Positions 62,744 through 64,000 of a stretch of 64,000 nt of DNA are shown here, piece by piece. Source of the DNA: Hippopus hippopus (lineage: Eukaryota; Mollusca; Bivalvia; Cardiida; Cardiidae); contig OX328108.1 of NCBI GenBank assembly GCA_946811185.2, forward strand, positions 4,983,501-5,047,500, given 5' to 3'. Positions within the stretch are counted from its first letter, which is position 1. Every line of letters starts with the position of its first letter. The position numbers were made by a program, and so were the translations under genes. Below the pieces are notes generated by a model. It made no database searches. It was not told where the DNA came from and saw only the letters and a program-made list of their open reading frames with translations.

Positions 62744-62772
62744 CTGGAAAAACAATGGCATTTCACTCTTAA

Positions 62773-63298
62773 TACCCTGGTCACACCATACTTGTTCTCA
62801 CTTTGTTCCGAAAATTTTTTCCAAACGGACTTAAACTGTGTTCAGACGGAGTGGACGTATCAGCAACCTTATAGGATCTGTTTACGAACTTAATGGACAG
62901 GTTAAGACGGGAAGGGTGCTCCAGAACTTTGAGCCTGCTCAAAATTTTTTGCCATCCATCCAGTCCTGTAATTAGACGGAGTGACATATCGCACTTAAAA
63001 CGAGATGGACGCACTACAAACTGAGCTGCCGTACTTCGATCCTATTACAGTTGCGGTGCAGTTGGGCATCAATTGGCAGTGTGTTTGCATTTTACCAACC
63101 GAAATTACACCCTCTGTCCCGACCGCAGCCCGTTTTACGATTCTGTTGACTGGGGTAAGGCTTTCTAAGAACAGGATTGCTGAGACAAGGGCTTCAGGCA
63201 TTATTAGGCCAAAATTACACGTTCTACCCCGACCATAAACTGTTTTCCAATCATGTCACGACCGGGTAGTGTTCTAAGATTGAGTGTGGCGTGACGGG
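62773..63298. repeat. Possible terminal-repeat element
   Basis: Left ACCCTGGTCACACCATAC and, on the complement, right CCCCCGTCACGCCACACTC are similar inverted ends. The interior has repeated TTACACxxTCTxCCCCGACC words. No coding content recognised; it fills the intron upstream of RIF1 e1. Confidence 0.45.
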
Positions 63299-63352
63299 GG
63301 CTTTAGCAAACCACAAATTGAGAGCATTTTTGCACTAGAAATTGAATGTGGT

Positions 63353-63580
63353 TTAACCCTTTACCACACAATAAAATTCAGATTTGTCAAAATCAAAACG
63401 ATATGCAGATGACAAATTAGAGGTGGCTCAAATGATAGAATTTGTCTTTGATAGGGTAGAAAATATTGTGGGAAAAGGAGAAAATGATGGTTACCAGCAT
63501 TTTCTCCTTTTCCCACAATGTTTTCAAAAGGCCTCTACTTCAGAGTCGTTAAAACTCGGGATTGTGTGGTAAAGGGTTAA
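63353..63580 (+). repeat. TTAA-MITE, full length
   Basis: TTAA at 63353-63356 and 63577-63580, CCCTTTACCACACAATAAAA start, hairpin paired except one base (AATGATGG). A degraded second hairpin lies at 63600-63660. Confidence 0.9.
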
Positions 63581-63932
63581 AGATGAGATTTGTCTTTTAC
63601 ACTGAAAAAAACGTTGTTGGAAAATGAATAAATGCTGATTTCCAAAATTTTCTTCTTTTCCCTGTTCTAAGCCTAAGTTCTAAAAGACCAATCATAAAGG
63701 TTATTTTTGGCAATGTAAAGCAAGATCAGACTGCAGAGAACAATTATGTATCGTCTGATCTTGGATCTAGCTTGTCTGATATGGTAAGACACTCTCAGTT
63801 TTCAGACAAAGCTGCAACTTTGTGACATTCCCCTTGAAAAGTTTGAACTGTTGCATAAAAAGTTGCCTTGATGTGACTTTTGTCCATGATGAAATGTCGA
63901 AGGCAAAGGTTGGTTTAATGAATTTTAGTTAC

Positions 63933-64000
63933 CTCACAGGTACGTATAACTCTATTTGTATTAGTAAATGCAATATCCAGACCAAAAACAATCAAATAGG
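63933..64000 (-). CDS. Possible further upstream RIF1 exon at window edge
   Basis: One minus-strand frame is open to the edge and reads YLIVFGLDIAFTNTN before TCE and a donor GTAACT at 63932. The helical look suits the HEAT region. It ends in phase 0, whereas e1 needs two incoming bases, so either another exon lies between or one boundary is wrong. Confidence 0.3.

Noticed and set aside
20149..62560. CRISPR array or protein-coding repeat array
   Set aside because: Units of 145 bp without spacer structure, in an intron-bearing eukaryotic genome; best explained as satellite-like arrays inside mobile elements.
16464..63572. Many short frames containing GENAGYQHFLLFPQCFQK
   Set aside because: This peptide is the translated hairpin of the TTAA-MITE; it appears in both orientations and in all settings, with no codon preference.

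Overview
The window is animal nuclear DNA, AT-rich and crowded with transposon remnants. It carries two protein genes, both on the minus strand and both cut by the window edges. The protein sequences, gene structure, tRNA-derived SINEs and foldback or tandem-array repeats fit a bivalve mollusc, probably a heterodont. The species is inference and was not tested by any search.

Gene 1 (893-9786, minus) is ATP5F1B, the beta subunit of mitochondrial F1Fo ATP synthase. Seven exons give 428 codons in one frame: start, presequence, P-loop, Walker B and the alpha/beta signature. About 100 C-terminal residues lie beyond position 1. A CACGTG E-box sits 25 bp upstream of the start codon.

Gene 2 (14915 to beyond 64000, minus) is RIF1, the replication-timing and double-strand-break-repair scaffold. 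Twenty-five exons join without a phase error into 2507 residues plus a stop. They are an N-terminal HEAT-type helical region (e1-e19), a 1246-codon disordered exon (e21), two SILK motifs and one RVSF motif for protein phosphatase 1, and the conserved C-terminal domain (e23-e25). The first exons lie to the right of the window. The RVSF motif has its own 38-codon phase-0 exon.

The two genes are in tandem, RIF1 upstream of ATP5F1B, about 5 kb apart. Everything else supported here is repeat. (1) About 60 copies or fragments of a roughly 230 bp piggyBac-like MITE with TTAA target duplications, CCCTTTACCA-type ends and a near-perfect internal hairpin; several sit head to tail sharing one TTAA. (2) Composite elements with 145 bp tandem arrays and subterminal inverted repeats, resembling Helitron-related non-autonomous elements (20149-21346, 30592-32097, 36585-38290, 50799-52408, 61886-62560). 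(3) A related simple family starting CAAGAGCA. (4) Two tRNA-derived SINE families. (5) A palindromic foldback family (TTCTGATTGGCTAAACC). (6) A TGAGCCATGCTCTGTG terminal-repeat MITE. (7) A decayed pogo-type transposon with a Brinker-like DNA-binding domain (30552-34456, TA duplication), itself split by a tandem-array element. (8) A mariner remnant (53778-54867) split by a 540 bp element with CAGGGGTGTAAAATT ends. (9) A 0.9 kb terminal-repeat element at 56272-57161.

I found no CRISPR, rRNA or bona fide tRNA gene, and no third host gene. Remaining intron and intergenic sequence is AT-rich and unremarkable. Nearest to a new biological signal are the dense TTAA-MITE arrays with long hairpins, the one-sided orientation of the array families against both genes, and the PP1-docking exons of RIF1 that can be skipped in frame.
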